From positions 1 to 64,000 of the forward strand of contig NYMS01000011.1 in NCBI GenBank assembly GCA_002529455.1: a DNA stretch of 64,000 bases, written 5' to 3'. Origin of the DNA: Glycomyces fuscus. GTDB lineage: Bacteria; Actinomycetota; Actinomycetes; Streptosporangiales; Streptosporangiaceae. Below, one piece after another: positions 53,895 through 61,170 of the stretch; the first letter of the stretch is position 1; every line of letters starts with the position of its first letter. Both the position numbers and the translations under genes were made by a program. The notes below the pieces were generated by a model. That model was not told where the DNA came from and did not search any database. It saw nothing but the letters and a program-made list of their open reading frames with translations.

Positions 53895-55929
53895 AAAGAA
53901 GATCAAGGTCCACAAGGGTGACTCACGGGTGTTGCTCAGCGACGTACTTCCTTATGAGTTGCCGCCGAGCTACAACAACCTGGGGATGTACCGCTTCTTT
54001 AACGAGTGCAAAATCCAATATAGGGAAGACGGAATATACGCCAAGAAAATAGATTTTTCTACTGATGTGTACCTGTCAATTGTCCTTGGGCGAGTAGTGA
54101 AATTTCCTCCAGATTCTCGCGTTGGCTGCTTTTATAGGGTCACTAGTGCCAAAGATGCACGGGCGGGGACTATCCCATTCCTCTTTACCGTCCGCCATAG
54201 AGATAAAGGCTTTCGGACTCTTGCTGTTCCTCATCCGGCTGCGCAGTTAGAAATAGTAGATTTCTATAGTAGATTTTCAGAGATGATTCTATATCACACA
54301 TCGAAAAGCCAGTTTTCTTTGAGGCATCCGTCTAAGATTGCTCGGTATAGCATGGTGCGTGATGTCCTTTTCGATGATGATCGCGGAGGGGAGGATCTAG
54401 TTGAGAATGACCGCAAAGAGTACGAGTGGCTCCGCTCCTACTTTTCATATAGAAGATACACCAATGTTTATTATTTTTATGATTCAAAAGAATATCGCGA
54501 ACTTGAGCGCAGGTTTGGTTACTTAGTCAAAGCGGACATAGCAAAATGTTTCGATAGTATATATACTCATTCTATTGAGTGGGCGACTCACGGAAGGCGG
54601 CTTGCCAAGAACAATTTGGGAAGAAAGTCTAGCGGGAGCTTTGGGAGCGAATTTGATGGGTTGATGCAGCGTCTCAACTATAATGAGACTAGCGGCATAA
54701 CTATCGGCTCTGAGGTATCTCGTATATTTTCCGAGATAATTCTTCAGGCTATTGATGTGGAGCTTAGGCGAAAGCTCTCTTCATTGGGCATGGAATCCGG
54801 ATATGATTATAGGATCTTGCGCTATGTGGACGACTATTTTATTTTCATGGCGGATCCGAAAAAGCGCCTAGTGATCTTGGAGCAATTGTCCAGATGCCTT
54901 CGTGCTTACAAGCTTCATTTGAACACCTCCAAAGAAGAGGGGAAATCAACTCCCTGGCTCTCTCCGTTGAGCGTTGCAAAGCATGAAGTGAATGAACTAA
55001 TCCAACGGGGGGCTGCAATATTTTTGGAGGACAGTGGTGTATCTTCAGTGCCTCGGGCCTTTGCGAAAGCCAACCAGCTGGTAACGCTGTATAAGGGTGT
55101 ATTGATAGATACGGGCGTTGAGCATTATGACCTTGCTAACTACACCCTGGCGCGATGCGAGCGGGCGATCGAAAAAGTTGTCAAGCGCACAAAAAATATC
55201 CTTAGGAAGAAGGATATAGCGTACTCTCATGCTGTGGAAGTTTCCAGGTCTGCTACAGTCACGGTATTGAATTTTCTTGAGTTTATGTTTTTCGCTTATT
55301 CGGGTGCCCCCAGGATGAGCCCAACAGTCAAGTTGGCGCGTGCTATAAGCCTCGTCCTCCGCTATTCAAGACTTAAAGGGGTGCCAAAACATGACAAGGA
55401 AGAGATTGAGGTCTTTTTTCGTGAAGAGCTGACCGCACAACTAAGGAGGGTTAGTCAGACACAAACACCGGACGCTGTTACAGCTACACTAGTTGATTGC
55501 TTTACTGATCTCGGTACAGATTTTTTGCTGTCAGAAAATGAGCTATCTAGATTTTTTGGTTTTCTTGAAGACGGAGGAGGCGAGATTGCTTACCCGGATG
55601 AAATGAATTCTATAATCCTCTTCAGTATTCTATTGCATATCCGCGATGCGGAGGGTTATGAATTTTTGCGCAAGGCTTGCGAAAAATGGATATGGGATAT
55701 TCAAGTTAGGGGCCCAAGGGATGGAGAGTTGGCCATTGTGAATCTAAATATTATATCGTGTCCCTATGTTCCGGATTCTCTCAAGGCTGGGATTCTGAGG
55801 AGTTATAATATTTTCGACCGCGGCGTAGTCGGGAATATCATTTCTCAAGGCAAAGGGTGGAATGTCTCTTGGCGAGACTTTGACCTCTACGCGACGCTTC
55901 AGCGTAAGCGGATGCATGATGTATACTGA
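53887..55929 (+). CDS. drt3b: Reverse transcriptase, Drt3b-like (UG8 group)
   Basis: 680 aa, ATG overlapping the preceding stop by eight bases, so translation is coupled. RT fingers (about 105-130; KGFRTLAVPHPAAQLEIVDF), motif A with D217 (LVKADIAKCFDSIYTHSI), an unusual motif B (SGITIGSEVSRIFSEI, lacking the PQG core), motif C YVDD (313-316; LRYVDDYFIFM) and motif D (YKLHLNTSKEEG). About 330 C-terminal residues form a helical extension not recognised as a known domain. In type 3 DRT systems the second RT partners with Drt3a and an RNA. GC content is as low as drt3a. Confidence 0.8.
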   Translation: MPRKKIKVHKGDSRVLLSDVLPYELPPSYNNLGMYRFFNECKIQYREDGIYAKKIDFSTDVYLSIVLGRVVKFPPDSRVGCFYRVTSAKDARAGTIPFLFTVRHRDKGFRTLAVPHPAAQLEIVDFYSRFSEMILYHTSKSQFSLRHPSKIARYSMVRDVLFDDDRGGEDLVENDRKEYEWLRSYFSYRRYTNVYYFYDSKEYRELERRFGYLVKADIAKCFDSIYTHSIEWATHGRRLAKNNLGRKSSGSFGSEFDGLMQRLNYNETSGITIGSEVSRIFSEIILQAIDVELRRKLSSLGMESGYDYRILRYVDDYFIFMADPKKRLVILEQLSRCLRAYKLHLNTSKEEGKSTPWLSPLSVAKHEVNELIQRGAAIFLEDSGVSSVPRAFAKANQLVTLYKGVLIDTGVEHYDLANYTLARCERAIEKVVKRTKNILRKKDIAYSHAVEVSRSATVTVLNFLEFMFFAYSGAPRMSPTVKLARAISLVLRYSRLKGVPKHDKEEIEVFFREELTAQLRRVSQTQTPDAVTATLVDCFTDLGTDFLLSENELSRFFGFLEDGGGEIAYPDEMNSIILFSILLHIRDAEGYEFLRKACEKWIWDIQVRGPRDGELAIVNLNIISCPYVPDSLKAGILRSYNIFDRGVVGNIISQGKGWNVSWRDFDLYATLQRKRMHDVY

Positions 55930-55934
55930 AGGTG

Positions 55935-56040
55935 CGCCCGAGCATCCCTCTAAGGGGCACACACCAGCGCGTAGCGGAAGGCTCGGTAGACCGCTGTTTC
56001 GGCGGGGAATCGCCAGATTCCCCGCCGGGGCGAAAATTCA
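55935..56040 (+). ncRNA. Candidate DRT3 non-coding RNA with ACACAC tract
   Basis: Starts just after the drt3b stop. Outer pairing CGAGC (55939-55943) with GCTCG (55981-55985) encloses a short CCCT-CTA-AGGG hairpin (55946-55956) and the tract ACACAC at 55959-55964. A perfect 11-bp hairpin follows (56000-56010 with 56017-56027). As I recall, DRT3 uses an ACACAC-containing RNA as template for poly(GT) synthesis by Drt3a, so this position and sequence are suggestive. Transcription and ends are unknown. Confidence 0.55.
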
Positions 56041-56088
56041 TCAGGCGGATCCATGGTACTAGCTTTCTGGTCATGTTCACAGGCTGGC

Positions 56089-56544
56089 CTACCATGTAGA
56101 GGTCAGCTGCACGCCGTTATGTGTTCGGACATGCGGAGCTGCAGGGCTGTGTGCGTCGAGCAGTCGAATCGCGTAGGCCTCTGACATACGGTCTGATGCC
56201 TGTGCGGAAGTGATCCATTCGACGGCTGCGGACTCCGAGGTTGTTAGCTCTACACCGCCGGATGGCTTGCATCGGAAGACGAGGGCGACGATTCCGCGGG
56301 CCATGTTCTTGTAAACGCCCGTAAGCTGCTCCACCTCGACGCGGATGCCGGTCTCCTCCAGGACCTCGCGGACAACACCCTCCTGCGGGGTCTCGTTCAA
56401 CTCCAGTACGCCGCCTGGCGGCTCCCAGTTGCCGTTGTCCCTGCGCTTGATCACCAGCATCCGTCCGTCCTCGCGGATGACGGCTCCCGCCACGGACACG
56501 GAGTGCAGCGGCGTTGACGGCTTGTCTCCGGTGCTGTTACTCAT
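56089..56544 (-). CDS. Nudix hydrolase
   Basis: 151 aa from the ATG at 56542-56544 (an in-frame ATG 12 bases upstream also exists). A complete Nudix box is present: GGVLELNETPQEGVVREVLEETGI, matching G-x5-E-x7-R-E-U-x-E-E-x-G-U. It hydrolyses nucleoside diphosphate derivatives. Divergent from the GntR gene by only 30 bases. In actinomycete integrative elements (pSAM2 Pif and others) a Nudix gene beside a GntR regulator controls immunity or transfer, which is the likely role. Confidence 0.85.
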   Translation of the reverse strand: MSNSTGDKPSTPLHSVSVAGAVIREDGRMLVIKRRDNGNWEPPGGVLELNETPQEGVVREVLEETGIRVEVEQLTGVYKNMARGIVALVFRCKPSGGVELTTSESAAVEWITSAQASDRMSEAYAIRLLDAHSPAAPHVRTHNGVQLTSTW

Positions 56545-56574
56545 GTGCAGGAGCATAGGAGGAACAGAAGGACT

Positions 56575-57354
56575 ATGGCGAGCACTGTAGGGGCGCGGTC
56601 CGCGAAGCCCCGGTACCTCCAGATCGCGGACGACATCGAAGAGCAGATCAGAGCCGGGCGGCTGGCTCCTGCTGAGGAGATCCCGAGTGAGACCGCGCTG
56701 ATGGAGCGCTACGGCGTCTCCTCGGGCACGGTCCGCAAGGCCGTGGCCCAGCTCCGCACGACCGGCCTGGTGGAGACCTACCAGGGCAAGGGCTCCTTCG
56801 TGAAGTCCCGGCCTCCGGTCACCCGCAAGTCCTCCGACCGTTTCCGGCGCTCACACCGCCGTGCGGGCAAGGCGGCCTACATCGCCGAGACCGAACAGGC
56901 CGGGGTCAAGCCCACCGTTCAGGTCCTCTCCATCGGGCCCGTTCCCGCTCCCGCCGAGATCGCTGAGCGCTTGGGCGTGGACGAGGGCGACAAGGTGCTT
57001 GCCCGCCGTCGCCTCTACTTCAGCGACGGCACCCCCGCCGAGGAAGCGACCTCCTATCTGCCGTGGGGCGTGGCGCGGGACATCCCCGAACTCTTCGAGG
57101 AAAACCCCGGCGGTGGTGGCATCTATGCCCGGCTGGAGGAACACGGGCACGAGTTCGCCGAGTACACCGAGACCGTGCGGGCGCGCCTGGCCACCAAGCA
57201 GGAGGCAAGTGCCCTGAGCCTGAGCCCCGGCTCCGCGATCATCCATCTGACGCGCAACGCCGTGACGACGGTCGGCCGTGTGGTGGAGGTGTGCGACACG
57301 ATCATGGCCGCTGACCAGTTCGTGCTCGACTACCGCATCCCCGCCACGGACTGA
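56575..57354 (+). CDS. GntR/HutC-family regulator with UTRA domain
   Basis: 259 aa from the ATG at 56575, preceded by AGGAGGAACAG. N-terminal GntR winged helix (about 15-80; YLQIADDIEEQIRAGRLAP, GVSSGTVRKAVAQLRTTGLV) and C-terminal UTRA effector domain (about 105-255; RRLYFSDGTPAEEATSYLPW). It resembles KorSA-type regulators of actinomycete integrative elements. Probable operators are the two ACTCAT-N4-ATGAGT palindromes 50-100 bases downstream. The effector is unknown. Confidence 0.88.
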   Translation: MASTVGARSAKPRYLQIADDIEEQIRAGRLAPAEEIPSETALMERYGVSSGTVRKAVAQLRTTGLVETYQGKGSFVKSRPPVTRKSSDRFRRSHRRAGKAAYIAETEQAGVKPTVQVLSIGPVPAPAEIAERLGVDEGDKVLARRRLYFSDGTPAEEATSYLPWGVARDIPELFEENPGGGGIYARLEEHGHEFAEYTETVRARLATKQEASALSLSPGSAIIHLTRNAVTTVGRVVEVCDTIMAADQFVLDYRIPATD

Positions 57355-57404
57355 GGCATCCAGCTCCTGCCTCCTCGGGCAAGCTTCTGTGCTCCAAAAG
57401 GTTG

Positions 57405-57455
57405 ACTCATGTACATGAGTGAGGCAACCTAATCTCACAACTCATATAAATGAGT
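57405..57455. promoter_or_regulatory. Two ACTCAT-N4-ATGAGT palindromic operators
   Basis: ACTCATGTACATGAGT (57405-57420) is a perfect palindrome; ACTCATATAAATGAGT (57440-57455) has the same half-sites. A TTGACT-like -35 (57403-57408) and TAATCT lie between, so binding would cover the promoter of the small genes downstream. Centre-to-centre spacing is 35 bases. Confidence 0.65.
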
Positions 57456-57563
57456 GCATGTGACGAGCCTATGTATAGGGGATGTTCTGTGGTCCGTTGG
57501 TGTGAGCGGCGTGCTGGCCACCTGGCGAAGCGGCGCGCCACATGTCCCCCTGGAGCGTGCTTG

Positions 57564-57731
57564 GTGGATGCCGCCGTCTCTGAACCGAAGCGGTGCAGGT
57601 CCTGTCGTGGACGCGGACGCAAAACCGTCCGCTCTCGGCGATTGGTAGTGCTGCGCTCCTCGACCACACGGGAACCGGCGACACGCGTCGTGGCGCGCAC
57701 CGCGTGCCGGGGGACCGGTACGGACTCCTGA
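57564..57731 (+). CDS. Small zinc-finger-like protein
   Basis: 55 aa from the GTG at 57564 (GGAG upstream); an ATG at 57450 lies inside the second operator and would add 38 residues. It contains CRSCRGRGRKTVRSRRL and ends TACRGTGTDS, recalling DnaJ-type C-x2-C-x-G-x-G fingers found in small actinomycete element proteins, but the second C-x2-C is incomplete. Possibly a regulator; low-moderate confidence. Confidence 0.45.
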   Translation: MDAAVSEPKRCRSCRGRGRKTVRSRRLVVLRSSTTREPATRVVARTACRGTGTDS

Positions 57732-57860
57732 CGCACAAGGGCGGAGAACGCTCCGGCCGGATGGCTACCGGTCATCGGAGCAACCGCCTACAGACAACTG
57801 ACCCCCGCGACGCGGGCTAGGCATCCGGGGGCGCGGCCAACCTGAGGAAAGCAGGCTGAC

Positions 57861-58217
57861 GTGAGCGACCTTATCGCCCTGATTCGGGCTTGGGTGACTC
57901 TGATTCGACCGACACGACACGGCAGGCACCACCGCACCGGCCCCCGGCCCTACTACCTGCCCACACCAGCGCGGGTGGAGCTGTGGCCCGCACCGGACCC
58001 CATCGTGATGGACACGGGCGACCCCCGCGCCTACTCCCTCCAACGCGGCCCCTACACCCACCTGGAGAACCGGCGCCGCGCACAGCGGGCCGAACGGGAC
58101 CGGCGGGGGATCGACCTGCTGGTGCAGATCGCGCGTTCGACTCCCGCCCTCGACGACATGGCCGAGTTGCGTGACCTGGTGCGCACAGCCATCGCGGTCG
58201 GCGCGGTGCGGCGATGA
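57861..58217 (+). CDS. Small hypothetical protein of GntR module
   Basis: 118 aa, GTG start preceded by CCTGAGGAAAGCAGGCTGAC (57841-57860), nearly the leader before 48833. A hydrophobic N-terminus (LIALIRAWVTLIRP), a proline/tyrosine-rich middle and a basic helical end. It overlaps the next gene by four bases (ATGA). Function unknown; it appears co-regulated with the GntR system. Confidence 0.6.
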   Translation: MSDLIALIRAWVTLIRPTRHGRHHRTGPRPYYLPTPARVELWPAPDPIVMDTGDPRAYSLQRGPYTHLENRRRAQRAERDRRGIDLLVQIARSTPALDDMAELRDLVRTAIAVGAVRR

Positions 58218-58645
58218 CCACCGAATCCTCCACACCGATCGCCGACCGGGAGACCCTGACCGCCTGGGCAGGGGAACAGGGCGTGCGGGTGCGCGTCTCC
58301 GCCGAGGACTGGGACTCCATCACCTACGAAGCCCTCTCCATCGGCCCGGACGGAACCCCGCTGGTGGAGCGGTACCGGTGCGTGCTGCCCGTGTCCCTCG
58401 CGCTGCGGCGTCTGCGGCTGACCTACGTCGTCGGGCTCTGCCACGACGCGGGCGGGGCGGCGTGCAACCACGTCCGCCGGGTCGTGCCCCCGGTGCTCTC
58501 GGCCCCTGACAAGGCCGCCCGTCATGACGTGGCGCTGGTCGCGGCGGCACTGGTGGAGTCCGAACGCCGGGCGGTGTGCGGGGCGACGGTGGACAACCTC
58601 ACCGTCTACACCGTCCAGCGCGCCCAGGACTGGCAACCCTTCTGA
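58214..58645 (+). CDS. Small hypothetical protein, 143 aa
   Basis: ATG in a 4-base overlap with the preceding gene. A mixed alpha/beta protein with four cysteines (RCVLP, LCHDAGGAACNHV, VCGATV), possibly metal-binding. Soluble. No family recognised. Last gene before tRNA-Ser, so nearest the attachment site; such genes are often island cargo. Confidence 0.6.
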   Translation: MTTESSTPIADRETLTAWAGEQGVRVRVSAEDWDSITYEALSIGPDGTPLVERYRCVLPVSLALRRLRLTYVVGLCHDAGGAACNHVRRVVPPVLSAPDKAARHDVALVAAALVESERRAVCGATVDNLTVYTVQRAQDWQPF

Positions 58646-58856
58646 GGGGCCTTCCCACGGCGCTTCGTAAACCCCCGCGTGCCCTGATGTCTCTTCGAGA
58701 CCACGGGGCCCAGGGCACGCGGGCCCACTCCGGGCCGGGAACACCGAAGGCCGGTGGCTACCCGGGCTGTGTGCGACCAACGTGCCACGGGCCCGGACCA
58801 CCGGCCCTCGCCGTGTTCCGTGGAAGGCTCCCACCTGGGGAAACTCCCTGGTTCTG

Positions 58857-58945
58857 CGGAGGGTGTGGGATTTGAACCCACGAAGTCCCGTCAAGGACTT
58901 GGTGCTTTTCAAGAGCACTGCACTCGGCCGCTATGCGAACCCTCC
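58857..58945 (-). tRNA. tRNA-Ser (anticodon TGA)
   Basis: An 89-base class II tRNA. The acceptor arms GGAGGGT and ACCCTCC pair with discriminator G; the anticodon stem GTGCT/AGCAC encloses loop CTTGAAA with anticodon TGA; a long variable arm and T arm GTGGG-TTCAAAT-CCCAC follow. The 3' end faces the island and served as its attachment site. No CCA encoded. Confidence 0.95.
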
Positions 58946-59078
58946 CCGCGGAGAGCGACTCTCCGCCCCGTCATGGTAGCCCACACCCCCGCGCTCGTGC
59001 GGCCCGCCCGGGAACCCGTTTCCCCTCCCGGGACACGGGGGTGGCGCCTCCAGGTTACTCGGCAGTAACATGGGGGCC

Positions 59079-59546
59079 ATGGCACACATGAACGCCGAGA
59101 CGGCGGAGACGGTCAAGTCCGGCTTCCTGGCCGCGGTCCCCTTCGTCCGGACCCTCGGCCTGACCTTCACCGACCTGGACCACGGGCGCGCCGTCATGCG
59201 CCTGCCCGACAACGCCGACCACCACAACCACGTCGGCGGCCCCCACGCGGGCGCCATGTTCACCCTGGCCGAGTCCGCCTCCGGGGCCGTCATCATCGCC
59301 ACCTTCGGCGACCAGCTCGACCGGGCCGTGCCCCTGCCGACCACCTCCACGATCGACTTCCTCAGGATCGCGACGGGCGACCTGACCGCCGAGGCCGTCC
59401 TGGGCCGCCCGCGCGAGGAGATCGTCGCCGAGCTGGACGAGGGCAGGCGCCCCGAGTTCCCCGTCAACGTCGAACTGCGCACCGAGGACGGCACCGTCAC
59501 CGGCCGCATGAGCATCACCTGGACCCTGCGCCCCAACCGCAAGTAG
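59079..59546 (+). CDS. Hotdog-fold thioesterase (DUF4442/PaaI-like)
   Basis: 155 aa. The hotdog motif HHNHVGGPHAGAMFTLAESASG is present. Related enzymes hydrolyse acyl- or aryl-CoA thioesters. ATG at 59079 chosen for the upstream GGGGG; ATGs at 59070 and 59088 are also possible. The N-terminus is short and soluble. Neighbours give no pathway clue. Confidence 0.82.
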   Translation: MAHMNAETAETVKSGFLAAVPFVRTLGLTFTDLDHGRAVMRLPDNADHHNHVGGPHAGAMFTLAESASGAVIIATFGDQLDRAVPLPTTSTIDFLRIATGDLTAEAVLGRPREEIVAELDEGRRPEFPVNVELRTEDGTVTGRMSITWTLRPNRK

Positions 59547-59804
59547 CGCACCCGGCGTCACATCCGCCACATCCGCCACGTTCCCGGTCGGGTTTGCCCG
59601 CCCCCACCGCTCGGCCGGAACCCTCCCCGGTTTCGGCCCCCTCGTCGGCCTCCGACCCCGTCCTCCGCGGGTCGGGCCCGTTCAGCGTCCCGTCGTGCCT
59701 TTCCCCTGGTCGGACCCCACTCGCGGGTTCGGCCGGAGGAAGGGCGAATGTCGTCGCCGCTGGGTACGTTGTCGGCAACGACAGCGCTACGAGGAGGCCT
59801 CACC

Positions 59805-60959
59805 GTGAAACTTCGAGTGGACCGCGACGCGTTCGCCGAGGCGGTCGCCTGGACGGCCCGGGCCCTTCCCACCCGGCCCGCCGTCCCGGTGCTCTCGGGG
59901 ATCCGCATGGAGCTCTCCCCGGACGGCTCCTCCCTGCACCTGTCGGGTTTCGACTACGAGGTCTCCACCCGCGCCTCGGTGGAGGTCCTCTCCGAGGAGT
60001 CCGGCGCCGCCCTCGTCCCCGGCCGCCTCCTGGCCGAGATCGTGCGCAACCTGCCGTCCGGCTCGGTGCACATCGACAGCGACGGCCCCAAGCTGCGCGT
60101 CGTCGGCGGTGCGGCGCGCTTCACCCTCATCACCATGCCGCTGGAGGACTACCCCACCCTGCCCGGCATGCCCGGACGCATCGGCTCCGTCGCCTCGGAC
60201 GCCTTCGCGGCGGCCGTGCGCCAGGTGACCCCGGCGGCCAGCCGCGACGACACCCTGCCCATGCTCACCGGCGCCTACCTCGACTTCAGCGGCGACACCC
60301 TGAGCCTGGTCGCCACCGACCGCTACCGCATCGCCGTGCGCGAACTGTGGTGGAGCCCCGAGGACCAGGGCCTGGACGCGGCGGCCCTGGTGCCCGCGCG
60401 CACGCTGAGCGAGACCGTGCGCGGCCTGCTCGCCAAGTCCAACGTGGACATCGCCCTGGCCACGGCCGGCGGCGGGGAGGGCGGCGGCCTCTCCCCGGGC
60501 GAGGGCATGATCGGCTTCGAGAACGGCGAGCGCCGCACCACCGCCCGGCTGATCGACAGCGAGTTCGTCAAGTACGCCGCCTGGTTCCCCAAGGAGTTCT
60601 CCGCGCGCGCCGAGGTGGCCGTGACGCCGCTGGCGGAGGCGGTCAAGCGCGTGGCGCTGGTCGCCGACCGCAACACCCCGCTGCGGCTGGCCTTCTCCGA
60701 GGGAGAGGTCGTGCTGGAGGCGGGCTCGGGCGAGGACGCCCAGGCCGTGGAGGCGATCGAGGTCGGCTACGAGGGCGAGCCCCTGCGGCTGGCCTTCCGC
60801 CCCGACTACCTCATGGACGGGCTGGCGGGCGTGGAGACCGACACCGCCTACCTCAACTTCACCGAGCCGACCAAACCCGCCGTGTTCACCGACGTGCCGG
60901 TCAAGGAGGGCGAGAACCCCTCCTTCCGCTACCTGGTTCAGCCTTTGCGGGTGTCCTGA
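59805..60959 (+). CDS. dnaN: DNA polymerase III beta clamp (dnaN), probable second copy
   Basis: 384 aa, GTG start after GAGGAGG. Three clamp domains are recognisable: the N-terminal MKLRVDRDAFAEAVAWTARA-like start, the central DGTRYRIAVRELWW-like segment (LVATDRYRIAVRELWW), and the C-terminal AYLNFTEPTKPAVFTD ending in YLVQPLRVS, close to the typical LVMPLRL end that interacts with partners. It loads as a ring on DNA. Flanked by a thioesterase and a DUF2786 gene, not by dnaA or recF, so it is likely a paralogue of the origin-linked dnaN. It is followed by a terminator and four DnaA boxes. Confidence 0.9.
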   Translation: MKLRVDRDAFAEAVAWTARALPTRPAVPVLSGIRMELSPDGSSLHLSGFDYEVSTRASVEVLSEESGAALVPGRLLAEIVRNLPSGSVHIDSDGPKLRVVGGAARFTLITMPLEDYPTLPGMPGRIGSVASDAFAAAVRQVTPAASRDDTLPMLTGAYLDFSGDTLSLVATDRYRIAVRELWWSPEDQGLDAAALVPARTLSETVRGLLAKSNVDIALATAGGGEGGGLSPGEGMIGFENGERRTTARLIDSEFVKYAAWFPKEFSARAEVAVTPLAEAVKRVALVADRNTPLRLAFSEGEVVLEAGSGEDAQAVEAIEVGYEGEPLRLAFRPDYLMDGLAGVETDTAYLNFTEPTKPAVFTDVPVKEGENPSFRYLVQPLRVS

Positions 60960-60978
60960 AAGGGGTTATGGCCCCTTT
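60959..60978 (+). terminator. Intrinsic terminator after dnaN
   Basis: AAAGGGG (60959-60965) pairs with CCCCTTT (60972-60978) around TTATGG, with a CT-rich tract after. It starts at the last base of the dnaN stop. Confidence 0.7.
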
Positions 60979-60996
60979 CTCTACCGGGCCGCCACG

Positions 60997-61154
60997 TTAT
61001 CCACAGAGTTATCCACAGGACGTCCCCCTTCCTGTGGATAACCCCGGGTAATCACCCCCAGGAACGCCCGAACCGCCCCGGTTGAACCCCTGTATTTCCG
61101 CTCTGACATGGGAAAACAGCAATCGGGGCGGTTCTGTGTACAACCTGTGGACAA
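60997..61154. other. Cluster of four DnaA boxes
   Basis: TTATCCACA at 60997-61005 and 61009-61017, TGTGGATAA at 61033-61041, and TGTGGACAA at 61146-61154. Three are perfect matches to the classical box, the fourth to the actinobacterial form. They fill the gap between dnaN and the DUF2786 gene. Confidence 0.75.
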
Positions 61155-61170
61155 CTTCGCGGAGAGAGGC

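Larger units (their letters stand above)
50353..58945. mobile_element. tRNA-Ser genomic island (two tandem segments)
   Basis: The right boundary is tRNA-Ser(TGA) at 58857-58945. Copies of its 3' end occur at 50353 and 51884, each marking the far end of an insertion into the tRNA. Segment 1 (50353-51883) carries Fic; segment 2 (51884-58856) carries the two reverse transcriptases, the Nudix/GntR module and small genes. The RT genes are far poorer in GC than the chromosome. No integrase, excisionase or replication gene is seen, so the segments are immobile remnants or are mobilised in trans. Confidence 0.7.

Noticed and set aside
52551-55929. Retron, group II intron or diversity-generating retroelement
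   Set aside because: No maturase or endonuclease domain, no msr/msd pattern next to a single RT, and no template-variable repeat pair; two full RTs in tandem do not fit these classes.
60997-61154. Primary chromosomal origin
   Set aside because: No dnaA, recF or gyrB adjacent, only four boxes, and no AT-rich unwinding stretch; the usual origin neighbours probably lie left of the window.
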